This document shows positions 45,934 to 59,841 of a stretch of 64,000 bases of DNA, one piece after another. The position numbers and the translations under genes were made by a program. This DNA comes from Meloidogyne chitwoodi (taxonomy: Eukaryota; Nematoda; Chromadorea; Rhabditida; Meloidogynidae): contig JACZZP010000011.1 of assembly GCA_015183035.1 (NCBI GenBank), positions 1,178,001 to 1,242,000 on the forward strand, written 5' to 3'. Position 1 is the stretch's first letter, and each line of letters begins with the position of its first letter. The notes beneath the pieces were generated by a model. The model saw nothing but the letters and a program-made list of their open reading frames with translations, made no database searches and was not told where the DNA came from.

Positions 45934-48141
45934 TTTTTATTTTTATTTTGTTGCATTTATTAAATCTTGAAATTTTATTATTTAATTATTTTATTTTAAA
46001 TATAATTAAATTCTAAATTTATCTGAAAAATGATATATCTATGTAGCTAAAAAAATTTCTAAAAATAAATAAACAGGAAACTTGATTAAAATGTGTGAGA
46101 TAAAAATGTTTTAAAATAAAATTAATAATAAAAAAATTTTAAAAAATAAATAAGAGGTCAAAAAATAATTAAAAATAATATTTTTATTCCAAAAAAGAAA
46201 AGAAAGTTTGGAGTTATTTTGAATTAAAGAATATATATTATTTTATTTTATTATTATTATTATTATTATTATTTTCAACGGAAAATAAATTCGGAGAAAA
46301 AAAGAACAGAATTTAGAGAAAGTTTTCTTTCCAATTTTCTCTCGATTGAGGACCACAACAACAAAAGAAGGCTTTCTCGGCCACAAATCTCACATTGTTT
46401 GCGCATCCATAGAACTTCTAAATACTTAAATAATATTTCTAAAACATTTTTGTAAAAAAAGCTGCTCTCTCTATTATTTAGTCCAAATAGCTAACCCGAG
46501 AATAACCAGTCAATTATTGATTAATGGACAAATCCCTCAAATAGGGACAAAATAAATAAATAAATAAATAAAATGACTTTCCTTTCAAATATGGCCAATA
46601 TTTCAAATAAAATTATTTTTTAATTTTTTTTTTGAAAACTAAAAAATATTAAAATAAATTAAACAATAAAAAATAATATTTATTTATTTAAAAATTACAT
46701 TATTACGAGAAATTTTAAAATATTTCACCAATCTTATTAATTTTTTTAAATATTTTTGAAGGAATAATAAAAATATATTTAAAAAATAACTAAACTTTTC
46801 TTTAATAATATTAAAAAAAAATAAATTAAAAAAGAGAAAAGGTGCGCATAAAATTAAGCTATATAAATATAAAATAATAAATGAATTGACGATACAAATA
46901 AATATTAAATGAATTGAAAAAAAGAGAAGAAAAGATTTTGGACTGCGTAAACTGTTTATTTATTTTTGTTGATGATTTTAAGCTCTTTAAATTCCTCTTT
47001 AACCGTTGACGTCCACTTGAATGGTCAAATAAATAAATAAATTTAAAATAAATATTTTATAATAAATTATTAAATTTCTTTAATTTAAAAAAATTAAAAT
47101 TTTAATTTGAAAAAAAGAATATTAATTTTTATAAAATAAAAATAAAATTTGATCATTTTATTTATTTATTTAATTTAATATATTTAAATTGTCAAATAAA
47201 TAAATTATATTTTTGTATTTGTAAATCAAAAGCCGGTTTACTTTTTGGAAATATTCTGCCATTTTTAGATAAAAATTGTTTGTTGAGAATATCAAAATAA
47301 TTTTTAAGGATGTTTTTTTTTTGACCATAAAGATATTAAATTATTTAAAAAAATTAAATTTTTAAAAATTATATTTTTGATTTTATTTTAATTATTAAAT
47401 AATTTAAATATTAAAAATATAATTATTTTTTAAAATATTTAAAAATTGATTTTTTATTTTTAAACTTATTTATTTATTTAAATCCTTTATATTTATTTAT
47501 TTTACATTAGAATATTATTTTTTATTTTTCAAACTAAATATTTATTTTAACAAAAATAATTCTAAATATTTTCAAATAATTATTATTTTTTAGAAAATTT
47601 AATTAAAATTAATTTAGAAAATAATTTTAATATAATATTATTTTTTAATATATTTTATTACCTAATTATCAATTTAATTAAATTGACAATTAAATTTAAA
47701 CTACTAATTTATTATAAATTGACAAAAAAATTAAAAAATTAATTTTAATTAATTTTCTTTTTCTCTTTTTTAAATACCTATTTTTTTATTTATTTTATCA
47801 AAAATTAAATAAAATTATATACAGCAATTAAAATTACATATTAATTATAAAATAATCAATTAATATATAACAAATTGATAAAAATATAATAATTATTATT
47901 TTAAATAACCTTTTTAATTTATTTTATTTAAAAAAATAATAATTTAATATATTTTCATTATTTTATAATTAAATAATAATATAAATATTAACTATATTTT
48001 TAAATATTATCAAAGTCCCAATAATAAATTTAATTTTTTTATTTATTTCATAATATTAATTTTAATTTTAAGTCTTTATTAATAATTAAAAAAGGCCAAA
48101 GTTCAAATAAAATATTATTAATAATAAAATAATAATAATAA
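45934..48141. other. Divergent intergenic region, cadherin / NFAT-like gene
   Basis: 2.2 kb, very AT-rich. A TTA/ATT microsatellite lies at about 46248-46276. A less AT-rich block at 46280-46400 could be cadherin 5' UTR or promoter. No gene seen. Confidence 0.4.
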
Positions 48142-50150
48142 ATGTTTTTAAATGAAAATATACAACAATTAATTAAAAATAATAATGAACAGGTTAAAAA
48201 TTTAATTTTTAATTTAAATAATTATAATTATTTTAAAAATAAATAAAAATTAATTTTTTTTTAATCAATTAAAGGTAAATTATTCATTTTGGCATCAACA
48301 AAATGAAACAATAAATAATAACTCAACAAATGAATGTATTATATCTTCTCCACAAATTCAAGTTTAAATTAAAAATCAATAAAAATAAATATTTTTATTA
48401 TTAATTAGAATGAATATTTAAATAATAATAATAAATTATTAATTATTATTAAACAACCAGAAGAACAACATAGAGCAAGATATGCATCTGAAGGAAGTAG
48501 AGGAGCAATTAAAGATCGTTCAGGAACATCTTATTGTTCTATTAAAGTAAATTAAAAAATAAATATTTTAAATAATTAGTTAATTAATTAGTTAATTGGA
48601 TATTATCGACCAACCCGTGTTGAATTATTTGCTGCAGAAAAAGAATATAATTATTCAACAAATAATATAAATTATATACCACATTCACAATATAAATTAA
48701 TTACTGTTATTGGAAAATCATCAATAGTAAATATTTAAATAAATAAATTAATTTAATTATATAGATGACACCCTGCAAGAAAATAGTAAATTCTGAAAAT
48801 AGTTATGAATGTTTGGTAATTAAATAAATAAATTAATTAATATATTTATTTATTTTTTATAGGAAATTATTCTTAGGCCAGAAAATCAAATGGTTGGAGT
48901 GTAAGTTATTTTTATAAAAATATTAAATATAATTATATATTAAATTATCACCAAATTTTAAAAATTGTTTTTTAGGCAAAGTAATAATATTTTTAATTTT
49001 TATAATTAGTTTGGATTGTATTGGAATAATGAAAATATGTTCTTCTTCTTTTTTTAATAATAATAATAATAATAATGAATATAAAAAACATTTAAAATCT
49101 CGAAAAAGAAATAATAATAATAAAATAATTGTTGAACAATTAAATAATCAAAAAAAAGAAAATAATATTATTTATATTGTTGCTAAAGCATTTATTCCTT
49201 CTTCAGAATTAAAAAATAATAATTGTGAAAATAATCAAAAATTTGAAATAATTCAAACAATAACAGATCCAATTAAATGTGGTAAATAAATATATTTTAA
49301 TTAAATTAATTTTAATTTTAATTTTTTAAGTTTATCAATTAGGTAATCCAGATATTTTAAAAATTTCATTTGAATCTTGTACTTCTAATGGAGGTCAAGA
49401 ACTTTTTATTATTGGACGTAATTTTGATCCAAAAAATACAAAAGTTTTATTTAGAGAATATAAAAATGGTTAAAATAAATTTAATTAAATTTAATTATTT
49501 TTTAAATAAAATTATTTTCATTTAATATGGTTCACTTGGTTGGAGTGCTGAGGCAAAAATTGATAAAAAATATATACATCAAGTACATATTTATAATTTA
49601 AAAAATATTTAATTTATTTAATTTAATTAAAAAAAAGTGTTATATTGTTTGTATAATTCCTCCTTATAAAAGAATATGTCAAGGAGCTTTTGTTTCTTTA
49701 ACTATTATTTGTGGAGTAAAACAAAGCCATCCTATTAATTTTTTATATAAACCTTGTGGTAATTTTTAATTATTTTAAATTTAAATTTAAATTTAAATTT
49801 AAATTTAAATTTAAATTTAAATTTAAATTTAAATTTAAATTTAAATTAATTTAATTTAATTAAAGAAATAGAAGATGATGATTGGAGACCTCCAGATTGT
49901 TTAATATCTTCTTCTTCTTCAAATAATAATAATATTGAATGTTCTTCTTCTTCTTCCTCTTCTGTTCCATATCCTCGACAAGAAAAACAAAATAATTATT
50001 TTTATGGTTATTTTATAATTAATAAATTAATTAATTTAATTTATTTAAAAAAAAAAAGAAGGAACAAATTATGGACTACAACAACCACAACAATATTCAT
50101 TTCATTCATTTAATAATTCTATAATTCAAAATTCAAATTATTATCAATAG
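48142..50150 (+). CDS. NFAT5-like Rel-homology transcription factor
   Basis: DNA-binding protein with a Rel homology domain and little else, about 430 residues. Exons read MFLNENIQQLIKNNNEQ, then LLIIIKQPEEQHRARYASEG followed by SRGAIKDRSGTSYCSIKLIG, the Rel recognition loop. Then TPCKKIVN, ECLEIILRPENQMVG, VLDCIGIMKI, TITDPIKCG (end of the N-terminal domain), and the IPT/TIG half SCTSNGGQELFIIGRNFDP, TKVLFREYKN, WSAEAKIDKKYIHQ, CIIPPYKR, FLYKPC. Order and residues match NFAT5 (HRARYLTEGSRG, TPCKE, VDCVGILKL, FLIGKNF, SEAEID) better than NF-kB. Several Asn tracts interrupt the domain. No calcineurin PxIxIT motif seen. The join GV|LDCIGIM is in phase. Stop TAG at 50148. Confidence 0.85.
49773..49846. 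repeat. (AAATTT)n microsatellite
   Basis: About twelve copies of the self-complementary hexamer AAATTT in an intron of the NFAT-like gene, just before the exon EIEDDDWRPPDC. Confidence 0.9.
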
Positions 50151-51803
50151 AAATACAATTAAATTTTTAATTTTATTATTTTAGAAAATTTTTAAAAAAT
50201 TATTTTATTTTCATAAAATATTTTTTATTATTATTTATTTTATTTTCTTTATTTATATAAAAATATTTATTTTTATTTAATTTTAAAATTAAACATAGAA
50301 TTGTTCGGTAAAATTTATTTATTTATTTACTAATTTAGAATCTTTTAAAAAAACAAAAAAATTGTGTTTTGTACTTAACTAATTGTTCAGATTTTTAATT
50401 AAAATTTTTTTTAAATTTATGCCCTTCGTTTATCGCCGTTTCGGATCAATGGAGGGAAGAGGAAAATAAAAACAAGGACATTAAAAATAAATAAAAATAG
50501 TAAATACCTCACTGAATTGTACTTTGTATTTTTTTTAAATTTATTTTGATTTGTTAGATTTATGTAGAATACATACAACAATTTTTTATAACTTTTTCAT
50601 TATCGAGATATATTTTTTTAATATTTATCGACGAAAGGAATTTTTTATTTATTTACAAAATTAATTAATTTTCTTATTCTTATAATTCTAAATTATTTTT
50701 AAATTAATATTATTTTTGAATAGCTCTTTTAATACCTCCAGTTGATTATTTAATAATTTTATATTGATATTAACAAATCGGCTTTTCTCAATTGAACACC
50801 AAACAATTTAAAAAAAAATATTGTAAAAAATTAAAAATTAATTAGCCCTTAAAGGTTCCTTTTAGTTAAAAGTATTTAACTGATTTACAGACTACAAATA
50901 ATATATCCAAAATATTTAATGAATATATTCGTGTTTATTTAAAGGAATATAATTGTGTGTTTTATTGGTTGATTGACCACAAAATATTCTCTTATTTTTT
51001 TATTTCTTGTTTTTATAAAACACAGATTTATCCGGATATATAATAAAAAAATAATTTTCACTATTATTTATTATTTTCATTAAAAAAATAAAGTTCGCGA
51101 TAAAATAACAAGTACATTATTTAAAAAATAGTAAAAGTATTTAAACAAAAAAATTATTAGAAATTTTATTTAATATTTTGAAAATTAGAATACAAACTAT
51201 AATTATTTATTTTATTTTTTTAAATAAACTTTGTGATTTTAATTCTTTTTTATTTACTTATTTATTTTTAGTTTACATTTATAATATATTTTCTCTCTAC
51301 AATCACCGCCCAACATTTCTGTTCCGACCTGATTGTTATTTATTTATTAAATTAAAAAATAATTAAAAAAAAACATTCTAGGTGTGAAACTTAATTTATA
51401 TTTTTATTATTTATTATTATTATATTTTTAATGTTTATATGTGGTAATTATTATATTTTCAAAATTATTAAAGTAAAACTTGTTTCACTTTAAAGAAGTA
51501 CAATATAATTTTCTTCTTTCTTTTTTCTTCCACAATTATTTTTTATTTTTTAGTTAAAAAAATATTAAATAAAATATTTTATAAAAATAAACAATTTTAT
51601 ATTTTTTTCTCTTTTTAAAAAAATTTTAATATAATTTTATTTAATAATTAAATATTTTCTATCCTTTTTTTATTAAAAATCCATTAGAATTTTATCAAAA
51701 ATAAAATCTAAAATTAAAGAAAAAAACTTTGAGAAGCTTTTTTTTCTTTTAAATTATTTTTAAAATACATAAGTATAGAAATATTAAAATAAAAAAAAAT
51801 AAA
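50151..51803. other. Intergenic, AT-rich
   Basis: 1.65 kb between two plus-strand genes. No coding or RNA gene recognised. A 62-codon frame at 51178 is Leu/Phe/Asn-rich with no signals. Confidence 0.4.
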
Positions 51804-52569
51804 ATGCAAATCTGGGAAATGGAATCATTTCCTTGTGGAGATCTTCGTCTTCCACATCATATATTTCCTCCAAAATTTATTCAACAAACACAACTTACTG
51901 AATTAGCTGGTGTTCATCTTTATAAGGTAAATAAATAATAGTACTAATTAAAGTATTATTGAAAAAAAGAAAATAAATTAATTTTTATATTTATAGGTAG
52001 ATATGGATGATACTATGGCAATGAAAAAAAGATTAACACGTGTTCGTGAACAGTGGAATGTTTCTGGGTAAATTATTAAAATTGAATTTAATTAGTTATA
52101 TACATATATTAATTAATTAATTTATTATTATTTAATTTCTTTTATTTTTCCTTAATAATATTTTTTATAGAGCGGATGTTGTCACATTAGATAAAAATTT
52201 GGTTGATTTAGAATTAAAGGTTATTGTTATATTTTTTTAATAAAAAAATAATTTTTAGTTATCAGAAATGACAGAACCAACAGAAAGTGATGATTGTGTT
52301 TGTCTTGTTCTTGATGGTAATTAATTAATTAAATAAATAAATAATTTAAAAAAAAGGTGAAATGTATTATGATATTGAATTTGATGATGATAAATGGTTA
52401 CGAGTTCATTTACAAAGAGGTGATTTAATTGTTGTTCCTAAAGGAATATTTTATCGTTCAACAGTTACACCAACGGTAATTTTAAATTAATTAAAAAATA
52501 AATTATTTATTTTAGAATTATGTAAAACTTCAACGTTTTAATAAACTTCGTCATACTATCAATGGTTAA
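51804..52569 (+). CDS. Acireductone dioxygenase-like cupin, metal ligands lost
   Basis: Relative of ADI1/MtnD, the cupin enzyme of methionine salvage. It reads MQIWEMESFPCGDLRLPHHI, QLTELAGVHLYKVDMDD, RVREQWNVSGADVVTLDKNL, then VLDGEMYYDIEFDDDKWLRV, LQRGDLIVVPKGIFYRSTVT and NYVKLQRFNK, full family length up to the end of the cupin barrel. The HxHxxxE metal motif (EEHLHLDDEIRYILDG in human) is here TEPTESDDCVCLVLDG, and the last His of PAGIYHRFT is Tyr in PKGIFYRST. So all four ligands are replaced and the protein is almost surely not a dioxygenase. Six exons with clean open frames argue for a kept pseudoenzyme, not a decaying gene. Confidence 0.85.
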
Positions 52570-52928
52570 AATTTAAAAATGAAAAAAAGAAATTAGAAAG
52601 TAAATAATTAATTGATGAAAATAAAATCCCTAAATATTAAAGTTTTAATTTTAAATAAAAATGTATAAAAAAAAGATTTTTTTAATTTAATTATAATATT
52701 TTTTGTAATTTATTAGAATAAATTTAAAAAAAAATCTTTTAAAATATTTTGTTATTTATAATATTTTTAAATTATCTTTATTAAAATTAATAAATACCTA
52801 TTTCTTTATAACCAACTTATATTTCCTAATTTTAACAATTATTATACATACATATGTATTTAAAAAATTATTTTATTTATTTTTTAATTTATAAATAAAA
52901 TTATGGAAATACATACATATGTAGGTAT
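52570..52928. other. Intergenic, AT-rich
   Basis: Nothing recognised apart from alternating ACATACATATGTA tracts near 52850 and 52912. Confidence 0.4.
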
Positions 52929-52937
52929 GTACTAGAG

Positions 52938-54183
52938 GAATGGCCGACTTTTGCGGCTGAGACATTTGCGGCCCAGACACTTGCGGTCCCGACCTTTGCG
53001 GCTCACCCCTATTGTGACATTTGCGGCCCCGACTTTTGCGGAAATCAATTTGCGGCCCAGAATTTGCGGAAATAAACTTGCGGCCCAGACACTTGCGGCC
53101 CTGACATTTGCGGCTCGGACACTTGCGGTTAACCCCTATTATGACATTTGCGGCCCCGACTTTTGCGGTTCCGAATAAAAATTAATTTAAAAAAAAAGTT
53201 AAAAATCAAATTTATACTATATTTTTATTAATAACTGTAAAAATATTTGGTAAAACTTGCTTTGAGGTCCCAGATTCCGATCTGGACAATATATGTCATT
53301 CGAAAGAGCTCGTTGAGTAGAGTTGAACGACATCAAAAAAAGTTTTGGGACTCAAGTCGGAGCCGAGATACAGACTTCCGAAAATCGAAAAACCATAGGG
53401 GGGAGTAAGCTCTTTTTGAGGGTAAAAATTCAAATATGAGTATGATAGCTCATTCGAAAGAGCTCTTCAATACCTATCTAATTAAATCAAAATTGTCGAG
53501 ATTGTACGATTTTTAACAAAGTTATGAAAGATTGAAGTTTGTTGGAAACACGTCAAACTTGGACCTATCGGGAGTGTTTATTACTTCTTCATTTTTTCGC
53601 CCATGGCTGGTTGGCTTTTTGTACGTGCGTTACTCTATGGACTAAAATTACAACAAAATAATTAATTCAGTGAAAATTATTTAAGAGCAGCCGCGGTAAT
53701 CACTTAGTAGGCTTACACCCCCTATGTGTTTTCAATTTTCAGGGACCTGCCGTTTCTACAAATATAGATATATATCCCAGAGAAATAAAGCTCTGATAAT
53801 TAACCAATATGTTTTTTCGGTGCAAATCAGGCGAAAAACCGAGGTAGTAAGAGATGTGACACTGTTTACGAAAAAATAGTGGAACAAAGCATGAAAAATT
53901 GGAATATAATTATTTGTTTTTTATCGTAATTAATTTTTTTATAGTATAAATTTGATTTTTAACTTTTTTTTAAATTAATTTTTATTCGGAACCGCAAAAG
54001 TCGGGGCCGCAAATGTCAGGGCCGCAAGTGTCTGGGCCGCAAGTTTATTTCCGCAAATGTCTGGGCCGCAAATTGATTTCCGCAAAAGTCGGGGCCGCAA
54101 ATGTCACAATAGGGGTGAGCCGCAAATGTCGGGACCGCAAGTGTCTGGGCCGCAAATGTCTCAGCCGAAATTGTCGCACCACC
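52938..54183. mobile_element. 1.25-kb TIR element with internally repetitive ends and 9-bp target duplication
   Basis: The ends (about 52938-53180 and 53945-54183) are inverted copies made of many degenerate units of the form (A)TTTGCGGCCC(A)GACA / CTTGCGG. The flanking direct repeat GTACTAGAG at 52929-52937 and 54184-54192 is a candidate target duplication. The 760-bp core has no frame; it holds ATTCGAAAGAGCTC twice (about 53294, 53453). Long frames on either strand within the ends (52951, 54013, 54045) come from the repeat units, not genes. Non-autonomous; Mutator-like by duplication length. Confidence 0.8.
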
Positions 54184-54190
54184 GTACTAG

Positions 54191-54482
54191 AGTTAGGAAT
54201 TTTGTAAAAATCGGGATCGGGAAATTTTAGAATGGAACGACCGGGAGGGAACCCGGACCGGGAAAATCGGGAATTCCCGTTTTTTTCCAGTTCCAAAAAT
54301 CACCGGGTCCCGACCGGGAAAACCGGGAATGACCGGGAATTGGAAATTTAATGACCGGCCGGGACCCGAACCGGGAAAACCGGGTATTCCCGATCCCGTT
54401 TTCATCCCGGTTTCTCAAAAAAACCGGGAAAAGGGGTCGGGAAATCGGGAAACGGGATCGGGACCCGAGCCCGTTCCTAACT
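54191..54482. mobile_element. CGGGA-rich repeat element
   Basis: AGTTAGGAA at 54191-54199 is inverted as TTCCTAACT at 54474-54482. The interior is built from degenerate ACCGGGAAAACCGGGAAT units on both strands and is far more GC-rich than the genome. It abuts the target duplication of the preceding element. Overlapping minus-strand frames here are repeat artefacts. Confidence 0.65.
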
Positions 54483-54551
54483 AGTATGTACATAAATTGT
54501 TATTAATTGTCCGCCCAAACTGGACTGTACCCCAATCCTGTGAACCGTACA

Positions 54552-54680
54552 GCCCGATTAGTCGCCGGCCGACTTGTCGCGGGCCGATTGGCCGCGCAAT
54601 AGTATGTGAAACAAAGAGAATTAGAGATAAAGTGGAAACTAGAGACTACATGCGGCCAGTCGGCCGGCGACTAATCGGGC
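54552..54680. mobile_element. Small GC-rich foldback element
   Basis: A perfect 23-bp inverted repeat at 54552-54574 and 54658-54680 (GCCCGATTAGTCGCCGGCCG inside). The loop is about 80 bp. The words GCCCGATTAGTC and GGCCGATTGG echo the CGCCCGATTGGTC found at about 818-830. Confidence 0.7.
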
Positions 54681-54942
54681 GTGTCCCAAAATAATTTGCA
54701 GAATTTTATTACTAGAATTCCAAGTTTACCTTAGTCCAAATCCTTTAAATCCTAAAAATAGTAGGACTTTACTACATAATCTTATAGAATATTTTTATTA
54801 GCTTTCCTGCGTTGCACTTTAATATTTATTGATTTTTAATTTGATATATATTATAAAATTTCTAAGATTTCACAAACTTAAAGTGGACCTAGTATATCAT
54901 TAAATACCCTGTTATTATTTAAATATAGATAATAAATAAGAA

Positions 54943-55755
54943 ATGTCCAGAATTGTTTCTCCAATTTTTGTTAATATTTCACGTCTTCAAAATTTATCAT
55001 CTAATAGAATTGTTTGTATTCGTACAATTGTTCATATTGATGAGCCATATCCAGTTAGTTTTATTAAATATTTTAAAAATAAATTTTATGATTCAGACAG
55101 AAATGTTTGAGAATCCTTTTGTAAAAGAACATCAAAAAAAGAGAGACCGCGTTCCAAAAGATTTTCATAAGCAGGTTATTTTTTTAACTTTTTTTAATAG
55201 ACCTGTTGTTATAAACGGTAAGCCCAAAAGATGATTAATTAACTTTCGTTAAGACTTTCATTTTATTGCTATTAATTTTAACATCTCTTCCAGGGAACCG
55301 GTCTTTGTGGTCTCTACGTAAATACGCATCCTCACAAGGACCTCTCAGAGCGTTATGTTAGAATTTTGCGTGTTCTCGAATTAATGCCAATAGATTATGC
55401 TTATAGACAAACTACTGAACAAATTGTTCGAGAACGTCTTGCACATGTTAATACGGTTTTTCGAATATTTTTTAATTAAAAAATAAATTTTATTAAGGAA
55501 AATGACATTCAATTGCTTGAAGAAAAGATAGGAATGGGTCAAATTGAGGAAGTCATTGAACAGGTTTTAAAAATTTACTAAACTTTAGTTGGATTTTTTT
55601 AATTCTTTAATAGTAATTTTTAAAATTTAAATTTATTTTAGGCTGATAATGAATTGGAGACAGCTCGCACGCTTGTTTATTTCAAGGCTTGGGAACCACT
55701 TGTAGAAGCACCAGACGAATACCAATGGCGATGGCCTATTGCACCTGGGCCATAA
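54943..55755 (+). CDS. NDUFA5: NDUFA5 (complex I B13 subunit)
   Basis: Accessory subunit of mitochondrial complex I. The ATG at 54943 opens a mitochondrial-type extension (MSRIVSPIFVNISRLQNL), then EPYP|TEMFENPFVKEH and FHKQ|GTGLCGLYVNTHPHKD. The family core follows: RYVRILRVLELMPIDYAYRQ, TTEQIVRERLAHVNTE, IQLLEEKIGMGQIEEVIEQA, DNELETARTLVYFKAWEPLV and EYQWRWPIAPGP. The EQxxxERLxxV, LExxIxxGQxEEVIxQA and the WEPL..QW.WPI ending are diagnostic. All introns join in phase. A start at the internal MFENPF is possible but would drop the targeting segment. Confidence 0.9.
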
Positions 55756-55923
55756 TTTTATAATATTTTTGTAAAAAATAGGAAGAATGTTATGGATCTT
55801 TTAAATTTATTTCAAAATGAATAAAATACTTTTAAACTATTTATTTTTTATTTTATTAGAGATCTGGTAGTAACTACCCTTATAAAATTTTAATATATTT
55901 ATCAAATAATTTCTTACAAAAAA

Positions 55924-56593
55924 TCATTTTAGCACATTTTCATTATCACTTTTTTCACTATTATTCAAGTCCTTTTTCACCTTAATTCTTTCCAATTCAA
56001 AAATAAATAATTCTGTTTGAAGAATTTGTTTTTCTAATTCACTCATTTCTTTTCCCATTTGAACAATTTCGGCATTCCAATTATTTAAATTTTTTGGTCT
56101 AAATTGTTGTTCTAATTTATCCATTTGTTCTGCATATTCACTAAGTGTTTGTTGTACTCTACCCATTCTAGTTGAACAAATATTTGCATATCGAATTGTT
56201 TCATTATTAACTTCTTTAATTTGAAAAAGTTGTAATTGGTATCTTTTTATAAATTAAAAATATTGAGTAATTTTAATTAAAAATTTTTTAGTATTTATTC
56301 AGATTTTTTATAATTTAGATTCTCAATACGATCCGAAAAATTGCCTAAACCCTTGTCTGAAATAATTTTTAATTTTATTTTACTTTGTTAAGAGGTTCTG
56401 AATATCTTCACGAGTACAAATTTGCTTGTAAAAATTTGAAACGAGACTAAAATTAAATAATCGTTATTTTTTATTCTATTTTAATTTGCCTTGATATTTG
56501 TTGCTCTTCAGTTGGCTGTGTTAAATGAATACCAGAAAGCATATTTTCGGAAAAATTTTGAACATTTTCCACTAAAGAGGTAAAAATATCCAT
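55924..56593 (-). CDS. Small coiled-coil protein, family not recognised
   Basis: About 170 residues from five exons: MDIFTSLVENVQNFSENMLS with TQPTEEQQIS, then SLVSNFYKQICTREDIQNLL, QGFRQFFGS, YQLQLFQIKEVNNETIRYAN and RMGRVQQTLSEYAEQMDKLE to a Lys/Asn tail ending DNENVLK. All helical, no membrane segment; size and composition would suit a subunit of a helical-bundle complex such as BLOC-1/BORC, but this is a guess. The first intron needs a GC donor (CAAG|GCAAAT) and the phases then join without a stop. It lies 200 bp downstream of the MAP3K gene on the same strand (possible operon) and converges on NDUFA5. Confidence 0.65.
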
Positions 56594-56792
56594 AATTTTT
56601 TAAAACTAAAATATTTAATATTAATAAATAAATAAAAATAAATATATTAATTATCAATATTTTATTAAATTTCAATTAAAATCAGCATTTTATTAAAATT
56701 ATAATGGCAGAAATAAAAAAAGATTATAACTATCACATATGTCCAATTTTTAAAATTACTCCTCTTCCCCCCTTCGTTTCTCCTTCCAAACA

Positions 56793-58820
<2,028 letters not shown>

Positions 58821-59841
58821 CTTTTTTTATTTTTTATTAACTAAAATATTTTTAATTATTAAAAAAAGTTTAAATTATTATTTAATTTATTGATTTCTAA
58901 AAAAATTTGCGAAAAAACGGCCAATTAAAATAAAAATTGTAAGCATTTTATTGCGTTGAAAAGGCGAACTTTTGTGAGATTAGATTATAGGTTAAGAATA
59001 GAAGGGAGAAAGGAAAATATTTTTATTATAAATTCTTTACATCAATCACTAAATAGACGAGATTATCGACAAATTTAATATATTATATTTATATACATAT
59101 ATTAAATAAAATATATTTCATTTAAAACGATTGACCCGGAAGTTTTTTTATTTAATTAGGTATAGGTATTATAGTAATTTTATAAAATTAAAAATAATTT
59201 ATCGACAAATAAATATATTAATAAAAATATAAATTCTAATAAATTTTAGATATGTCAAAAATCAATTATATGTAGTCAACTTATAATTTATAATTTTAAA
59301 TCATTTAATTTTTCATTATTTACTTTATTATATTTTCGAAATTTAATCCTTCAAAATTTTACTTTTTTAAATTATTTTAATTTTTTAATTTTGAAATTTT
59401 ACACATTAAAAAAACTTTTAATTTATGAACAGTTTCCCTTATTGATAATATTTTCTTTTATTTTGTTTATTTAAAACAAACTCTATAGAGTATTGAGGGA
59501 GAAAATGTCTACTACTAGTATTATAATAAAACAAAAAAATAAACAAACAACAAGTAATACTTTAATTTAAATAAATATATATTTATTTATTATGTTTTGA
59601 TGGCCAATTTATTAGACCAAAGAATTTTTGAAGAATAATTTAGTCTTTGATTCTACTACAAAAAAACTGGCTGTATTTTGTTTAATATTATTGTGCTGGA
59701 AGAGGAGGAGAAAATTATAAAGTTTGGTCATTTTTAAAATAAAAATTAATTTAATACTATTTAAATATATATATTAAGTATAATTTAGCCTCATAAAGTT
59801 AAATTAAAAAAATATTAAAAACTTGACAAAAATTTAAGAAA
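58821..59841. other. Divergent intergenic region, MAP3K / chondroitin synthase
   Basis: 1 kb of AT-rich sequence between two start codons; nothing recognised beyond homopolymer tracts. Confidence 0.4.

Noticed and set aside
53687..53700. GCAGCCGCGGTAAT, identical to the small-subunit rRNA 530-loop core
   Set aside because: The match stops at 14 bases; the flanks do not resemble rRNA. Taken as chance inside a transposon core.
52951..54493. Open frames of 64-93 codons on both strands (Arg/Pro/Gly-rich)
   Set aside because: They follow the TTTGCGGCCC and CGGGA repeat units and change frame freely; no start context or domain.
55924..56593. The small coiled-coil protein as a KXD1/BORC subunit
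   Set aside because: Size and helical content fit, but the KxDL motif is absent and the alignment is not convincing.
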